From Marinomonas maritima (GTDB taxonomy: Bacteria > Pseudomonadota > Gammaproteobacteria > Pseudomonadales > Marinomonadaceae): DNA of 64,000 nucleotides. Each line of letters opens with the position of its first letter. Within the stretch, counting starts at the first letter, position 1. This document shows positions 25,183 to 34,542 of the stretch, in pieces. A model generated the notes under the pieces. The model made no database searches and was not told the origin of the DNA. It saw only the letters and a program-made list of their open reading frames with translations. A program made the translations under genes and the position numbers. Where the stretch lies: the NCBI RefSeq assembly GCF_024435075.2, contig NZ_JAMZEG020000001.1, positions 1,054,001 to 1,118,000 on the forward strand, written 5' to 3'.

Positions 25183-25779
25183 ATGGTAATACCGTATCGT
25201 ATGTTTTTGATTGTATTGATGAGCGGGATAATAACGGGTTGTGCAACGTCCGTTTCGCCAAGTCGTGAATACTTATTAATGGATGCTGATTTTCAGGAAG
25301 CACAGGTTCAATCAACTAAAGAGGCGTCTGTTCAGTTGATGCCCATTGTTGTCGCCAATTATTTGGCGGGAAATGAAATTGTGTTGGTGACAAACCAAGG
25401 GGAAGTGCATCGTTCTCAGAATAACTTATGGGCAGAATCATTGTCTTCACAGCTAACGCGTTTAACTCAGCAACGATTAGAAAAAACATTACCAAAGATT
25501 ACTTGGTTTGGAGGTCAGCGATTTCCTTCTTATGCGATTGCTTTGTTGAACATAGAGGTGGATGGCTTTTATGCGGATTTGCATGGCATGATTCATATCT
25601 CTGGGCGTTGGCAGTTTATTTCAGCGGCAGGTGAATTGTCACTATCAAATACTTTCAATGTTACAGGCGAGTTGCCATCAGATGGTTATTCAACCATGGT
25701 GCAAGCATTGTCCTCCAGTTGGTTTAATCAGGTAATTGATCCTATGTCGAAAGAGATCGCAAAGTCGTTGAATAAATAA
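25183..25779 (+). CDS. pqiC: Outer-membrane lipoprotein PqiC
   Basis: ABC-type transport auxiliary lipoprotein (DUF330), about 198 aa. Lipobox GIITGCATS, then the family's early SREYLLMD strand. ATG 25180 and ATG 25183 are adjacent in-frame; the second is better spaced from AGGGAGA. It lies 16 bases after pqiB and completes a pqiABC operon, tethering the PqiB needle at the outer membrane. Confidence 0.88.
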   Translation: MVIPYRMFLIVLMSGIITGCATSVSPSREYLLMDADFQEAQVQSTKEASVQLMPIVVANYLAGNEIVLVTNQGEVHRSQNNLWAESLSSQLTRLTQQRLEKTLPKITWFGGQRFPSYAIALLNIEVDGFYADLHGMIHISGRWQFISAAGELSLSNTFNVTGELPSDGYSTMVQALSSSWFNQVIDPMSKEIAKSLNK

Positions 25780-25923
25780 AATTTACGGTTCTTTTCTGTA
25801 ACTATTTTTAAGTCTAACGATGGTCTATATATGCTCCATTCATATATTTAGGAGCATATCCTAGACACTAATTAGTGTTGATATCTAGGAAGAACATTTT
25901 TATTAAAAGTTGTTATTGAAACT

Positions 25924-25952
25924 AGAAAGGCCAACATGATGTTGGCCTTTCT
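25924..25952. terminator. Bidirectional terminator between pqiC and the antiporter
   Basis: Perfect 12-bp stem AGAAAGGCCAAC/GTTGGCCTTTCT with an ATGAT loop. It sits between convergent genes and would serve both. Confidence 0.8.
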
Positions 25953-25975
25953 GCTTTGTGTATACGAGTAATGGT

Positions 25976-27268
25976 TTAGCGTTGTTTTGCTTTTTCTTCT
26001 GCGGCCTTGATGCTTTTTTGTATCAAAGGAGAAATGGTTAGCCCTTGAACTATGATGGAGAAGATAACGACAACGTAGGTGATGATGACCATAATGTCAT
26101 GTAGATCTAACCCTTCAATTTTAATTTGATTGGCTGGAATGGCCGCCGCCATAGCAAGAGCAAGCCCGCCGCGTAAACCACCCCACGTTAATATTTTCAC
26201 TGAGTGCTTATCGTATTGGCGGTAGCGTTTGAAAACACGATAAGGCGTTCCAACACTGATAAAGCGAGCCAGAAGAACCACGGGGACCATAACTAAGCCT
26301 AACCCAATGAGTTCCCATGATAATGGCATGGTAACAATCAACATACCGATGATGAGGAACAACAAAGCATTTAAGAAGCTGTCTGTTGCATGCCAGAAGT
26401 CTTTTACATAACGAGTGCCATCTGGGCCGCGCCTTTTAGAGGCTTTCGCTCGTGTAATATTACCGAGAAGGATGCCGCTGGTCACCATGGCCAATGCCCC
26501 CGAAATTTCCCAGATATTGGCGAGAGCAAAACCCGCAGAAGGAATGGTCAGCGTGACCAGTAAGCGTGTATTTATATCTTTACAGTTAATGATGACAAAG
26601 TGGCCAACAACGGCGATGACAAGACCAAATACGATACCGCCAATGGCATCAACTAAAAATAGCTCAGCAATTTCCTGGAAATTGGCCTCTGTGCCATAAA
26701 AAGCGACTGCAAATATGGTGGTGAAAATAACCAAACCAACACCATCGTTGAAGAGCGACTCTCCTTCGACTTGAATCGAGATGCCTTGCGGTGCACTCAT
26801 CTGTTTAATGATCGCCAATACAGCAATCGGGTCGGTAGGGCTGATCAACGCACCGAAAAGCAAGCAGTAGATGAAGGGTACAGGAAAGTTTAATAGAGCG
26901 AACAGATAGAAGCTTAAATAGCCAACAATAAAAGTAGAAACCAGAGTGGAGAATAACACCAAAATGGTGATTTCCCATCGTTGGCGTTTTAACGCAGCGA
27001 GATCGATTTCTAACGCACCAGCAAACAGTAGAAAGCCTAACATGCCTTTTAGCAGTAGCTGGTTAAAGTCTATACCAGCAACGACTTGAGTAATGAATAA
27101 TGCGGTTTCATCGCCAAGCATTTTAACCGCAAGAATCAGCAGCAAGGAGATGACGACCGATCCTGTTGTGATGGCGATTGTCGTTTGCATTTTGAGAATG
27201 TATTGGTTGGTAAAAGCGATGAAAACAGCTAATGCCGATAGAAAACAGATGAGGTACCAAGCGTTCAT
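25976..27268 (-). CDS. Cation:proton antiporter, CPA1 (NhaP-like) family
   Basis: 430 aa, about 12 membrane helices from residue 4 to 415. The ion-binding helix LLFGALISPTDPIAVLAI (Asp-Pro pair) and the GESLFNDGVGLVIF motif are typical of Na+(K+)/H+ exchangers of the CPA1 group. The basic Lys-rich C-terminus (KAAEEKAKQR) is short, with no regulatory domain. Single gene. Ion selectivity cannot be told from the motif; a role in pH and salt balance suits a marine bacterium. Confidence 0.88.
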   Translation of the reverse strand: MNAWYLICFLSALAVFIAFTNQYILKMQTTIAITTGSVVISLLLILAVKMLGDETALFITQVVAGIDFNQLLLKGMLGFLLFAGALEIDLAALKRQRWEITILVLFSTLVSTFIVGYLSFYLFALLNFPVPFIYCLLFGALISPTDPIAVLAIIKQMSAPQGISIQVEGESLFNDGVGLVIFTTIFAVAFYGTEANFQEIAELFLVDAIGGIVFGLVIAVVGHFVIINCKDINTRLLVTLTIPSAGFALANIWEISGALAMVTSGILLGNITRAKASKRRGPDGTRYVKDFWHATDSFLNALLFLIIGMLIVTMPLSWELIGLGLVMVPVVLLARFISVGTPYRVFKRYRQYDKHSVKILTWGGLRGGLALAMAAAIPANQIKIEGLDLHDIMVIITYVVVIFSIIVQGLTISPLIQKSIKAAEEKAKQR

Positions 27269-27578
27269 TCGAGAGCCTTAACATTTATCAATAAGATTAG
27301 AATCATAAAAGGGTGCATGGGGGAATGCTGAGGCAGTATGTTATCCCTAGAGTTTGTCACTGTCACTGTTTTCACTGTACAAAAAGTGATCCTGAGGCGT
27401 TTAGAAGTAAAAAAGTAGAAATCTTGCTTTTATTGATATTTTTCACGCTTAAATTTTTGTAATTAAGTTACAAAACCTAACCAATTGGTTGGAATATAAT
27501 GAAGCAAACTCCCAAGGAGAGTATAATGCAGCGCCATTAAAGTACGTGAAACTTAGTGACATTTTTAGGAGTAGATTT
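27269..27578. other. Intergenic region upstream of the oxaloacetate decarboxylase-like gene
   Basis: AT-rich, with no gene. A consensus -10 hexamer TATAAT lies at 27495-27500, but the closest -35-like TTACAA at 27468 is spaced 21 bases away, so the promoter is uncertain. CCTAACCAATTGGTTGG at 27475 is a short palindrome just upstream and a possible operator. Confidence 0.45.
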
Positions 27579-28442
27579 ATGGCAACACCTTCCCAACACG
27601 ATTTACGTAATGACTTCCGAGCATTGTTAGCAAGTGATAAATGTTATTACACGGCATCGACATTTGATCCTATGTCGGCTCGTATTGCTGAAGATCTTGG
27701 CTTTGAAGTGGGGATTTTAGGTGGCTCTGTCGCATCGCTTCAGGTGTTGGCGGCGCCAGATTTTGCTCTGATCACGTTAAGTGAGTTCACAGAACAAGCA
27801 ACTCGAATTGGTCGTGTCGCGCGTTTGCCGATTATTGCCGATGCAGATCACGGCTACGGTAATGCATTGAATGTGATGCGTACCATTGTCGAACTTGAGC
27901 GTGCTGGTGTGGCGGCGTTGACGATAGAAGATACCTTATTGCCAGCAAAATACGGCCATAAATCGACGGATTTAATTCCGGTTGAAGAAGCCGTCGGTAA
28001 ATTGAAGGCCGCCTTAGAAGCCCGTATCGACCCTATTATGAGCATTATTGCTCGTACCAATGCGGGTCAGTTGACGACGGAAGAAGCCATAGTCCGTGTC
28101 AAAGCTTATCAAGCGGTAGGGGTTGATGGTATTTGTATGGTCGGCATTCGTGATTTTGCGCATCTAGAAGAGATTACACAACACATTACCATCCCTGTTA
28201 TGTTGGTGGCTTATGATAATCCTGAGCTACGAGACAGAGAACGTCTTGCTGCGAATGGCGTGCGTATTGTGGTAAATGGTCATGCCGCGTATTTTGCAGC
28301 CATTAAAGCAACTTACGATTGTTTGCGTGAGCAACGTGGTATCGCAGAGGGGACGTTAGATGCGTCTGAACTATCGACTCGCTACTCTACGTTAGAAGAA
28401 AATAGAGTGTGGGCAAATAAGTACATGGATGTGCAAGAATAA
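27579..28442 (+). CDS. Oxaloacetate decarboxylase-like protein (isocitrate lyase/PEP mutase family)
   Basis: 287 aa from ATG 27579, preceded by AGGAG; the frame from 27489 has no ribosome site. TIM-barrel enzyme of the ICL/PEPM superfamily. [14 protein letters not shown] and the Mg-binding [13 protein letters not shown] are close to the PA4872-type oxaloacetate decarboxylases. The isocitrate-lyase KKCGH catalytic motif is absent ([10 protein letters not shown] instead), which argues against a lyase. Single gene closed by a terminator. Confidence 0.87.
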   Translation: MATPSQHDLRNDFRALLASDKCYYTASTFDPMSARIAEDLGFEVGILGGSVASLQVLAAPDFALITLSEFTEQATRIGRVARLPIIADADHGYGNALNVMRTIVELERAGVAALTIEDTLLPAKYGHKSTDLIPVEEAVGKLKAALEARIDPIMSIIARTNAGQLTTEEAIVRVKAYQAVGVDGICMVGIRDFAHLEEITQHITIPVMLVAYDNPELRDRERLAANGVRIVVNGHAAYFAAIKATYDCLREQRGIAEGTLDASELSTRYSTLEENRVWANKYMDVQE

Positions 28443-28522
28443 GTATTATTGAGTGATCTTGTGTGCGCTTCGCGTTTAATCAATACAGATAATTGACCTA
28501 ATTACTGATAGCAGATAGACCA

Positions 28523-28555
28523 CTAAAAAAGCCAACATTGTGTTGGCTTTTTTAG
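28523..28555. terminator. Bidirectional terminator
   Basis: Perfect 15-bp stem CTAAAAAAGCCAACA/TGTTGGCTTTTTTAG with a TTG loop between convergent genes. Confidence 0.9.
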
Positions 28556-28576
28556 TTTAAAGAGTGATAAAAGACG

Positions 28577-29260
28577 CTAACCTAGTTGTTCTAATTGCAC
28601 GTAGCTGTTACGTAGCCAGACCTTCATGCGTTGACGCTCAGCAATGTTCATAATGCCTTTATCGTTTGCGACGGCCCAAAAGCTGCTGTTATTAAAATCA
28701 ATTTTTTGCGTTAACTTACTTTGCAGTTTTGGCAGCTCAATGATCAAGGCTTCCCGATCAACGGCTTTCTTATAAATATCTGACTTTTTAAACCGAGAAA
28801 AATCTGTGCCTCGGCCGAGGTTTTGTACCACGACAAAATCTACGGAAGGTTGAGTATAACGCTCTAACAAAGCGTCTAATAGAGCGACAGAGTCTGCACC
28901 ATCATCCATTACATGCCAAAGACAAACTTGGTAGCCCATTTCATCTAACAACCCAAACACATCTGTTTCTTCAATCCACTTGCCTAATGGCTGCGCTGCC
29001 TGCGCTGCTAGATCAATGATCAAATCACGATCAGGGTATTCTTCAATGGCGGCCAGCATGCCGTCTAAGCTGTCTTCCTCACCAATTAAAATGGGAGAGG
29101 CAAACTCACTGTAAAAACGCGAAAAGGTACTGTGCGAGCTGTCACAATCAAAGCCTAAGAATGGCTGATCATTATCAATATAGAATTGAGCTAAGACGCG
29201 GGCCGTCATAGATTTCCCGACACCGCCTTTTTCACCACCTACGAAATGTACCTTACCCAT
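28577..29260 (-). CDS. Orphan ParA/MinD-type P-loop ATPase
   Basis: 227 aa. Deviant Walker A GGEKGGVGKSMTA at residues 8-20 with the signature lysine, then GFDCDSSHS (Walker A') and the DLIIDLAAQA Walker B-like strand. No ParB gene or centromere-like repeats lie nearby, so chromosome or plasmid partition is not supported. Similar orphan proteins are annotated as mobilisation (MobD-like) ATPases. Cytosolic, possibly nucleoid- or membrane-associated. Single gene. Confidence 0.75.
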   Translation of the reverse strand: MGKVHFVGGEKGGVGKSMTARVLAQFYIDNDQPFLGFDCDSSHSTFSRFYSEFASPILIGEEDSLDGMLAAIEEYPDRDLIIDLAAQAAQPLGKWIEETDVFGLLDEMGYQVCLWHVMDDGADSVALLDALLERYTQPSVDFVVVQNLGRGTDFSRFKKSDIYKKAVDREALIIELPKLQSKLTQKIDFNNSSFWAVANDKGIMNIAERQRMKVWLRNSYVQLEQLG

Positions 29261-29500
29261 TTAGATATCCTCATCAAAACTGAACGTAGCCGTGTTTAAA
29301 AGGGCTTTCTGAAAGAATCTTTTCTTACAAAAGACACTGTATCAAGATTTTGTGAAAAAGCATGATATTTCCATGTCAAAAGTGATAGAAAAAAGAATTA
29401 ACGGGTTAATTTTATAGAAAGTTGAAAGGCTTTACTATTCGACGAAATAAATCAGTGCTAGGGTAGGATGCTACAAATTGTTCATTATAAGGATTATTTT

Positions 29501-29743
29501 ATGGAGATTTTTGCTTTTTTAGTCATTGGTGCGTTAGCGGGTTGGTTGGCGGGTCAGTTTGTAAAAGGGGCTGGTTTTGGTTTAGTGGGTAATATCGTGA
29601 TCGGGGTAGTAGGCTCTTTTGTTGGCGGGTTTACGTTTCAGCTCCTTGGTTTGTATTCGGGCAGTTTTTTAGGGTCTTTACTCACGGCAACCGTAGGTGC
29701 GATTATTTTGCTTTACGTGGTTCGGTTGGCTAAATCGTCTTAA
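29501..29743 (+). CDS. GlsB/YeaQ/YmgE family (transglycosylase-associated) membrane protein
   Basis: 81 aa from ATG 29501, with AAGGA upstream; the frame from 29468 is spurious. Three small Gly-rich membrane helices (FLVIGALAGWLAGQF, IVIGVVGSFVGGF, LLTATVGAIILLYVV). Family members are stress-induced inner-membrane proteins of unknown mechanism. Single gene with its own terminator. Confidence 0.87.
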   Translation: MEIFAFLVIGALAGWLAGQFVKGAGFGLVGNIVIGVVGSFVGGFTFQLLGLYSGSFLGSLLTATVGAIILLYVVRLAKSS

Positions 29744-29776
29744 GCTTATTCATGAATAAAACTTTATTTTATACTC

Positions 29777-29805
29777 AAAAGCCTGCAATTTATGCAGGCT
29801 TTTTT
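29777..29805. terminator. Bidirectional terminator between the YeaQ-like gene and dapA
   Basis: Stem AAAAGCCTGCA/TGCAGGCTTTT with a short ATTTA loop and T tract. Confidence 0.88.
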
Positions 29806-29827
29806 AGTTTTACTATCTTGCTCAAAA

Positions 29828-30700
29828 CTAGATTAACTCTAGTTCTTCCATAACGCGGCGAATGGTTGCTTTTGTACTGTCTTGCAATGGCACCATAGGC
29901 AAACGGCATTCATCGCTGCATAACCCTAATAATGACATGGCGTATTTTGGTCCAGCAGGGTTGGGTTCAATGAAAAGGGCATTTTGTAAGGCAAACAGTT
30001 TGTCTTGCAGTTGCGCTGCCTCGACGTATTTTCCTTCACGGCATAGGCGCTGTAATTCTACAATCTGTCTTGGTGCCACGTTAGATGTGACAGAAATACA
30101 ACCTGCGCCGCCACCAACATTATAAGCAACCGCTGTAATGTCGTCTCCACTCAAGAAATTGAATGGTTTGTTGATTAATGCACGTTCACGAATAGGTCGA
30201 GTTAGGTCACCTGTCGCATCTTTGACACCGATGATTCTTGGCAATTCTGCAAGTCGAGCCAGTGTACCCACTTCCAAACCGACGACCGCGCGTGGAGGGA
30301 TATTGTAAAGAATGATCGGTAGTTTGCTGTTGTCGTGCACGTATTTGAAGTGTTCATAGAGGCCAGTTTGATTTGGACGATTGTAATAGCCCGCAACATG
30401 TAAAGTAGCGTCTGCGCCTGCTTGATACGCGTATTCAGAGTAATTCACCGCTTCAACAGGGTTGTTTGAGCCCGCGCCAGCCAGCACAGGAACCGCTTTA
30501 TTGGTTTCTTGTACTGTGATTTCAATCACGCGTTTGTGTTCATTTTCGCTTAAGGTTGGAGACTCTCCTGTAGTACCAACAGGAACAAGACCATTGATAC
30601 CTTGATCGATTTGCCAGCGAACAATATTACGTAAAGCGTCTTCGTCTAGTTGCCCATGACGGAACGGAGTGATTAATGCAGTGATTGCGCCGTAAAACAT
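29828..30700 (-). CDS. dapA: 4-hydroxy-tetrahydrodipicolinate synthase
   Basis: First committed step of lysine/diaminopimelate synthesis: pyruvate plus aspartate semialdehyde. 290 aa TIM barrel. Schiff-base Lys160 (GVKDATGD), Tyr132 and Arg137 (LYNIPPR) and Thr43-Thr44 (PVGTTGESPTL) are all present. Unlike many gammaproteobacteria, no bamC/nlpB follows. No lysine riboswitch could be recognised in the upstream region. Confidence 0.95.
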   Translation of the reverse strand: MFYGAITALITPFRHGQLDEDALRNIVRWQIDQGINGLVPVGTTGESPTLSENEHKRVIEITVQETNKAVPVLAGAGSNNPVEAVNYSEYAYQAGADATLHVAGYYNRPNQTGLYEHFKYVHDNSKLPIILYNIPPRAVVGLEVGTLARLAELPRIIGVKDATGDLTRPIRERALINKPFNFLSGDDITAVAYNVGGGAGCISVTSNVAPRQIVELQRLCREGKYVEAAQLQDKLFALQNALFIEPNPAGPKYAMSLLGLCSDECRLPMVPLQDSTKATIRRVMEELELI

Positions 30701-31065
30701 ATTTTTGCCTTATTTAGGCCGGTACGCATTCTGCTGAAGAAGAGATAAACCGTCAGCGAGAATGCTGCCGGGGGAGTTGTTTGAATCTTAATTCCACACG
30801 TCAGCGCTGCAAAGCTTTTTAGCCTTACGTTTATCGCCTTTGTGTTTATTTAAGACACTGTTATACATAAAATAATAGAGATTCTGTGTTTAATTGATTT
30901 TTTATACTGGCTTTTTTTTTATTAAAGGTCAATACACATAAGTGTTTTTTATTTGACTGTTTTTTAGCTAAGGTGGGTTCGTTTTTTGGAGCGAGATTCG
31001 ATAATATAGCCGCATAATTTAACGTCGCTCCGACGTCAATAATACTATTAAATAGAGTGATAAAT
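30701..31065. other. Divergent intergenic region dapA / LysE-type gene
   Basis: About 365 bases, AT-rich in the middle (long T run near 30913). Presumably carries divergent promoters. No gene, repeat or riboswitch aptamer was recognised. Confidence 0.45.
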
Positions 31066-31692
31066 ATGGATCTAACCACTTGGCTTTCTTTAGTTGCCGT
31101 TTGCGTTATGGGGGCTATTTCCCCTGGACCAAGCTTAGCTGTTATTCTTCGAGTCTCAGTCTCTCAGTCGCCGTTACATGGTGTATTGGCGGCCATCACG
31201 CATGGTTTGGGGATCGGTTTCTGGGCCTTTCTAACCTTGCAGGGGCTCGCGATATTGATGGCTAAACATCAAGATCTATTTTCTGTATTGACCGTTCTAG
31301 GGGGAGTGTATCTTGCTTGGTTAGGGCTGAAAGCATGGCGTTATGCTGGGCAGGGGAAAGAAATTAATGTAGAGGGTGTTAGATCTTCTTATTGGGATTC
31401 TGCTCGTGATGGTTTAATGATTGCAGTTTTGAACCCTAAGATTGCCTTATTTTTCTTGGCTTTATTCAGTCAGCTGATTCCTACTAATATGGATGTTTTG
31501 ATTAAATTCCAGTTATGGGCGACGGTCGTAGTGATAGACAGTGGTTGGTATATTATTGTCGCTCTGTTATTAGCTGGTGGTCCGGTGTTGTCTTGGTTGC
31601 GACGTCATACTGTTTGGGTGGATAGAAGTATGGGAGGAATATTGATGTTGCTTGGCTTAAAAGTTGTCATAGGTGCTTTTTTTCTATCGTAA
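31066..31692 (+). CDS. LysE/RhtB family translocator
   Basis: 208 aa from ATG 31066; the GTG at 31057 is part of the AGAG ribosome region. Six membrane helices, with the signature GAISPGPSLAVILRVSVSQ near the N-terminus and the AVLNPKIALFFLALF motif at mid-length, typical of amino-acid exporters. Substrate not evident; proximity to dapA does not prove lysine export. Closed by a strong terminator. Confidence 0.87.
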   Translation: MDLTTWLSLVAVCVMGAISPGPSLAVILRVSVSQSPLHGVLAAITHGLGIGFWAFLTLQGLAILMAKHQDLFSVLTVLGGVYLAWLGLKAWRYAGQGKEINVEGVRSSYWDSARDGLMIAVLNPKIALFFLALFSQLIPTNMDVLIKFQLWATVVVIDSGWYIIVALLLAGGPVLSWLRRHTVWVDRSMGGILMLLGLKVVIGAFFLS

Positions 31693-31717
31693 AAAACGCT
31701 CATTTTGAGCGTTTTTT
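31691..31717. terminator. Terminator after the LysE-type gene
   Basis: Stem AAAAAACGCTCA/TGAGCGTTTTTT with a three-base loop, starting at the stop codon. Confidence 0.9.
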
Positions 31718-31842
31718 GTCCATCTAGGTTGATTGTCAGTTTTCCATTCTGTATGTCTTTGGGGTGAGAAAAAAGAACATTATCAATGACGTTTAGACCT
31801 TTTTGCATTACGGTGCGAACTAGGCCGTATGTTACTAAACGT

Positions 31843-31881
31843 CATTCAGAGTATATATAAAATTTATATATACTCTGAATG
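31843..31881. repeat. 39-bp near-perfect palindrome
   Basis: CATTCAGAGTATATATAAA faces its complement ending ACTCTGAATG with almost no loop. It lies 15 bases beyond the stop of the large minus-strand gene. It could end that transcript as an AU-rich hairpin, but lacks a separate T tract. Confidence 0.75.
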
Positions 31882-31896
31882 AGCTATAAAAAACAT

Positions 31897-34515
31897 TTAC
31901 TCCTTATTAAAAATAAAGTCTTCTGTTTCAAGTAGTTGCTTGGTCCAAAGGTCATAAGCTTTATGATTCAAGTGTAACTTATCACCTTCAAATAGGTTTT
32001 CTTTTATTTCCCCATGCTTGTCTAATAGCGTGGAAAATAAGTCAAGATATTGAGTGTTAGGTCGAGTTTTTGCTAATCGAGCCAATTGAATATTGGTTTT
32101 TTCGATTGTGCTGCGCATTTTGATGCGAGCAGGGCTGCATTTTATACTGATCAAGGTCACTGGGATGCCCGGTAGATGGCGATCTATTTTTTGTAGTAAC
32201 TCAATATACAGTTCGATTACTTTGTTGCTATCACAGTGGTTGCCGATGTCGTTATCACCAGCATAAATGACCAAAGATCGTGGTTTGTGCGGTAAAATAA
32301 TGCGCTCAAAATAGTACACACAAGCTTCTAATGTGGCGCCTCCGAAACCTAGGTTGATTCCGTCTTTATCGCGGAAATGCCGAGCAAAATCACTCCACAA
32401 ACGCATGGTTGATGAACCGTAAAAAGCAACAGGCTGTTCTTTATATTCTTGGTAGGCCAAATGGAATTCGAGTTCTCGTACGTCTGATTCAAACTCTACG
32501 TCAATTTGATTTAAGCTCATGACATTGGACCGATAGCCATTTTTGCCACTGAATATCGGGTATTGATGTATTTCTCTAGACAGTTCAACGGCTTCATTTA
32601 CATAGACTTTGTATTCTTCTTGATAAGCCGCTAAGAATTTATTTAAGGCTTTTTTATCCGTGTAATCGACTCTGCTAGAGAGTTTGAATGCGCGTTTTAT
32701 AATGACGGTATAAATATTATGGTCAGCTCGTTGATCAAAGTTAGCCACAACAATAGGAACGATCCAGGGTTCTTCGCTACCCATCGAACCTGCTAGTTCA
32801 AAGGCATGAGGTAGAAACGCACCGGGCGATTGGTGAGTGCCAAAGCTTTTTCCCTCTGGAGAAATCATCAACGGGAAGTTCTGACGTAAAGTATCTTGAG
32901 AGTGTTTGATAAAGTCATCGTACTCTGGGGTACCTGTGGCAAGGTCTTCCCAGCTATTGATAAATATATTACCAAATCTTCCATAGAAGTCATCACGCCA
33001 GAATTCACTTTCTTTACTGCGACGGATGACTCGTTGTCCAGAAACACCGTATTCATTATCAATGACCATGGAACCAATAAATTGAGCATCCATAGAAAAA
33101 CGGAAGCCATTAGGTAAACGATTGGTCGCAGAACCTAATAGATGGTTGTAAATGAACAGAGAGCCGGCTTTCTTAGGTAAGTTTTCTAGTCCTTTAATGA
33201 CATAAGGTACTTGCTGGAAAGCTTGTTTAAACAATTCTGTGCCTAAGCGTCTTGCGTCCAATACGGACGTTTCTTTAGGTAAGCTGTTTATGGTGTCGTA
33301 GACATTTTGCAAGTGACGATAAAATGCATTTTCACGTTGTAAGTCTTTTAAAATATCTAAGCACATACCAGCAATGGTTCTTTCGAGTACACAACCGAAA
33401 TGCAAACACTTATAGAGAACACCAAATGCTTCGTCGGTTGTGATGGCGCTTTTAAGCAACTCATTGACTTTATAAAGGGGTGAGCTTACAGGTAAAAGTG
33501 CCGCATTTTGTTCTATCACATTACTGACTGCGAGTGCTTCATCATTGGCTATTTGTGACAGGTAGCGCATTCTGGCTGATAATAAATGAGTGCCAACTAA
33601 CCAAATGAGTCGATATAAGTATTTAACCGATATTTTAGGATTTTCATTGAAAACCTCTAGTAAATCATCTTGGCTTATAAATAAGACGCTGCTGTCTCTA
33701 GAGGAAATGATCGATGTACGGTTTTTTAATGTGGTGTTTTGAGTTGTCCAAGCCAGTACCGTACCGGCGCGAGAAATGGAGCGTGTGGTAATAATATCCC
33801 CAGAGTCGGTTTGATAACTAACGACCACTTTGCCTTTAATAAGTAAGTAAAGACCGTTCGTAGGCTGATCTTGTTGACAAAGTATATCGCCCTGATGTGC
33901 CAGTAAGATGGACGATTTTTTAGCGAGAGTGTGTATTTCTGCTTGCGTAAATGTTTCGCAAAAAGGCGCATAATTCAGCAGACTAATTGCATCTTTTAGC
34001 GCTTGAGCCTGTGTTTCATAATTAATCAGCGGACGAGTTTCTTCAAATGCCAGAGATTCATTAGAAAAGAAAGGGCGTGTCTGGTTTTGAACATTAGTGA
34101 GGACCGGCAACGACTCTTCATAAACGAATTGTAGGAACTGATTTGCGAAGGGGAGGTTGGCATCGAGTATTTTTTGTAATTCAACAATGGGCCACATGAG
34201 CAATGTAGACGATTTTGTAGCCGTAAAAGTTGTGGCGTAGCGTGAAGGGTGTCGAAAAGCAGACCAGCCAATAGGCGACAGTATGTTATTGATTAGGCCA
34301 ACACTATAGGACTTTCCTGTCTCTTGTAATGGTACGGAAATACCAATTTCACCTTCTAAAAGGAAATAAATACACTGGCCAATTTCAAATTGCTTTGCTA
34401 ACACCTCTCCCGCTTTTAATTTTTTAATACACGCGAGATCGGTTAGGGATGACGTTAATTCTGTATCGACATCCACCATAAAAGGGAAAGCGTTAATCTG
34501 TTTTGTTACGTCCAT
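31897..34515 (-). CDS. Fusion protein: two cyclic-nucleotide-binding domains, acyltransferase-like domain, SGNH hydrolase
   Basis: 872 aa. ATG 34515 is used because GAGG lies nine bases upstream; the longer frame starts with TTG five codons earlier and includes that site. Numbering here is from the longer frame. Two cNMP/CRP-like sensor domains lie at 27-125 and 195-300 (GQCIYFLLEGEIGISVPL; NGLYLLIKGKVVVSYQ), then a helical linker. A PlsC-like region follows at 450-640: FIYNHLLGSA, MISPEGKSFG and VPIVVANFD match acyltransferase blocks, but the His-x4-Asp aspartate is not obvious. The SGNH/GDSL hydrolase domain lies at 700-870: block I YGSSTMRLW, block II GFGGAT, block III GDND, block V DKLHLN. 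No signal peptide, so apparently cytosolic. Probably a regulated lipid-modifying enzyme. It follows the flavin reductase-like gene by 27 bases. Confidence 0.8.
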   Translation of the reverse strand: MDVTKQINAFPFMVDVDTELTSSLTDLACIKKLKAGEVLAKQFEIGQCIYFLLEGEIGISVPLQETGKSYSVGLINNILSPIGWSAFRHPSRYATTFTATKSSTLLMWPIVELQKILDANLPFANQFLQFVYEESLPVLTNVQNQTRPFFSNESLAFEETRPLINYETQAQALKDAISLLNYAPFCETFTQAEIHTLAKKSSILLAHQGDILCQQDQPTNGLYLLIKGKVVVSYQTDSGDIITTRSISRAGTVLAWTTQNTTLKNRTSIISSRDSSVLFISQDDLLEVFNENPKISVKYLYRLIWLVGTHLLSARMRYLSQIANDEALAVSNVIEQNAALLPVSSPLYKVNELLKSAITTDEAFGVLYKCLHFGCVLERTIAGMCLDILKDLQRENAFYRHLQNVYDTINSLPKETSVLDARRLGTELFKQAFQQVPYVIKGLENLPKKAGSLFIYNHLLGSATNRLPNGFRFSMDAQFIGSMVIDNEYGVSGQRVIRRSKESEFWRDDFYGRFGNIFINSWEDLATGTPEYDDFIKHSQDTLRQNFPLMISPEGKSFGTHQSPGAFLPHAFELAGSMGSEEPWIVPIVVANFDQRADHNIYTVIIKRAFKLSSRVDYTDKKALNKFLAAYQEEYKVYVNEAVELSREIHQYPIFSGKNGYRSNVMSLNQIDVEFESDVRELEFHLAYQEYKEQPVAFYGSSTMRLWSDFARHFRDKDGINLGFGGATLEACVYYFERIILPHKPRSLVIYAGDNDIGNHCDSNKVIELYIELLQKIDRHLPGIPVTLISIKCSPARIKMRSTIEKTNIQLARLAKTRPNTQYLDLFSTLLDKHGEIKENLFEGDKLHLNHKAYDLWTKQLLETEDFIFNKE

Positions 34516-34542
34516 CTTTGTATGCCTCAAATCTGTATTGCC

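Noticed and set aside
27474..27492. ACCTAAC plus palindrome as another attC
   Set aside because: Only the heptamer matches; no partner GTTRRRY with complementary arms lies within attC distance.
29828..31692. Lysine riboswitch or lysine-specific regulon linking dapA and the LysE-type gene
   Set aside because: No aptamer could be recognised in the 365-base gap, and LysE-family membership does not fix the substrate.
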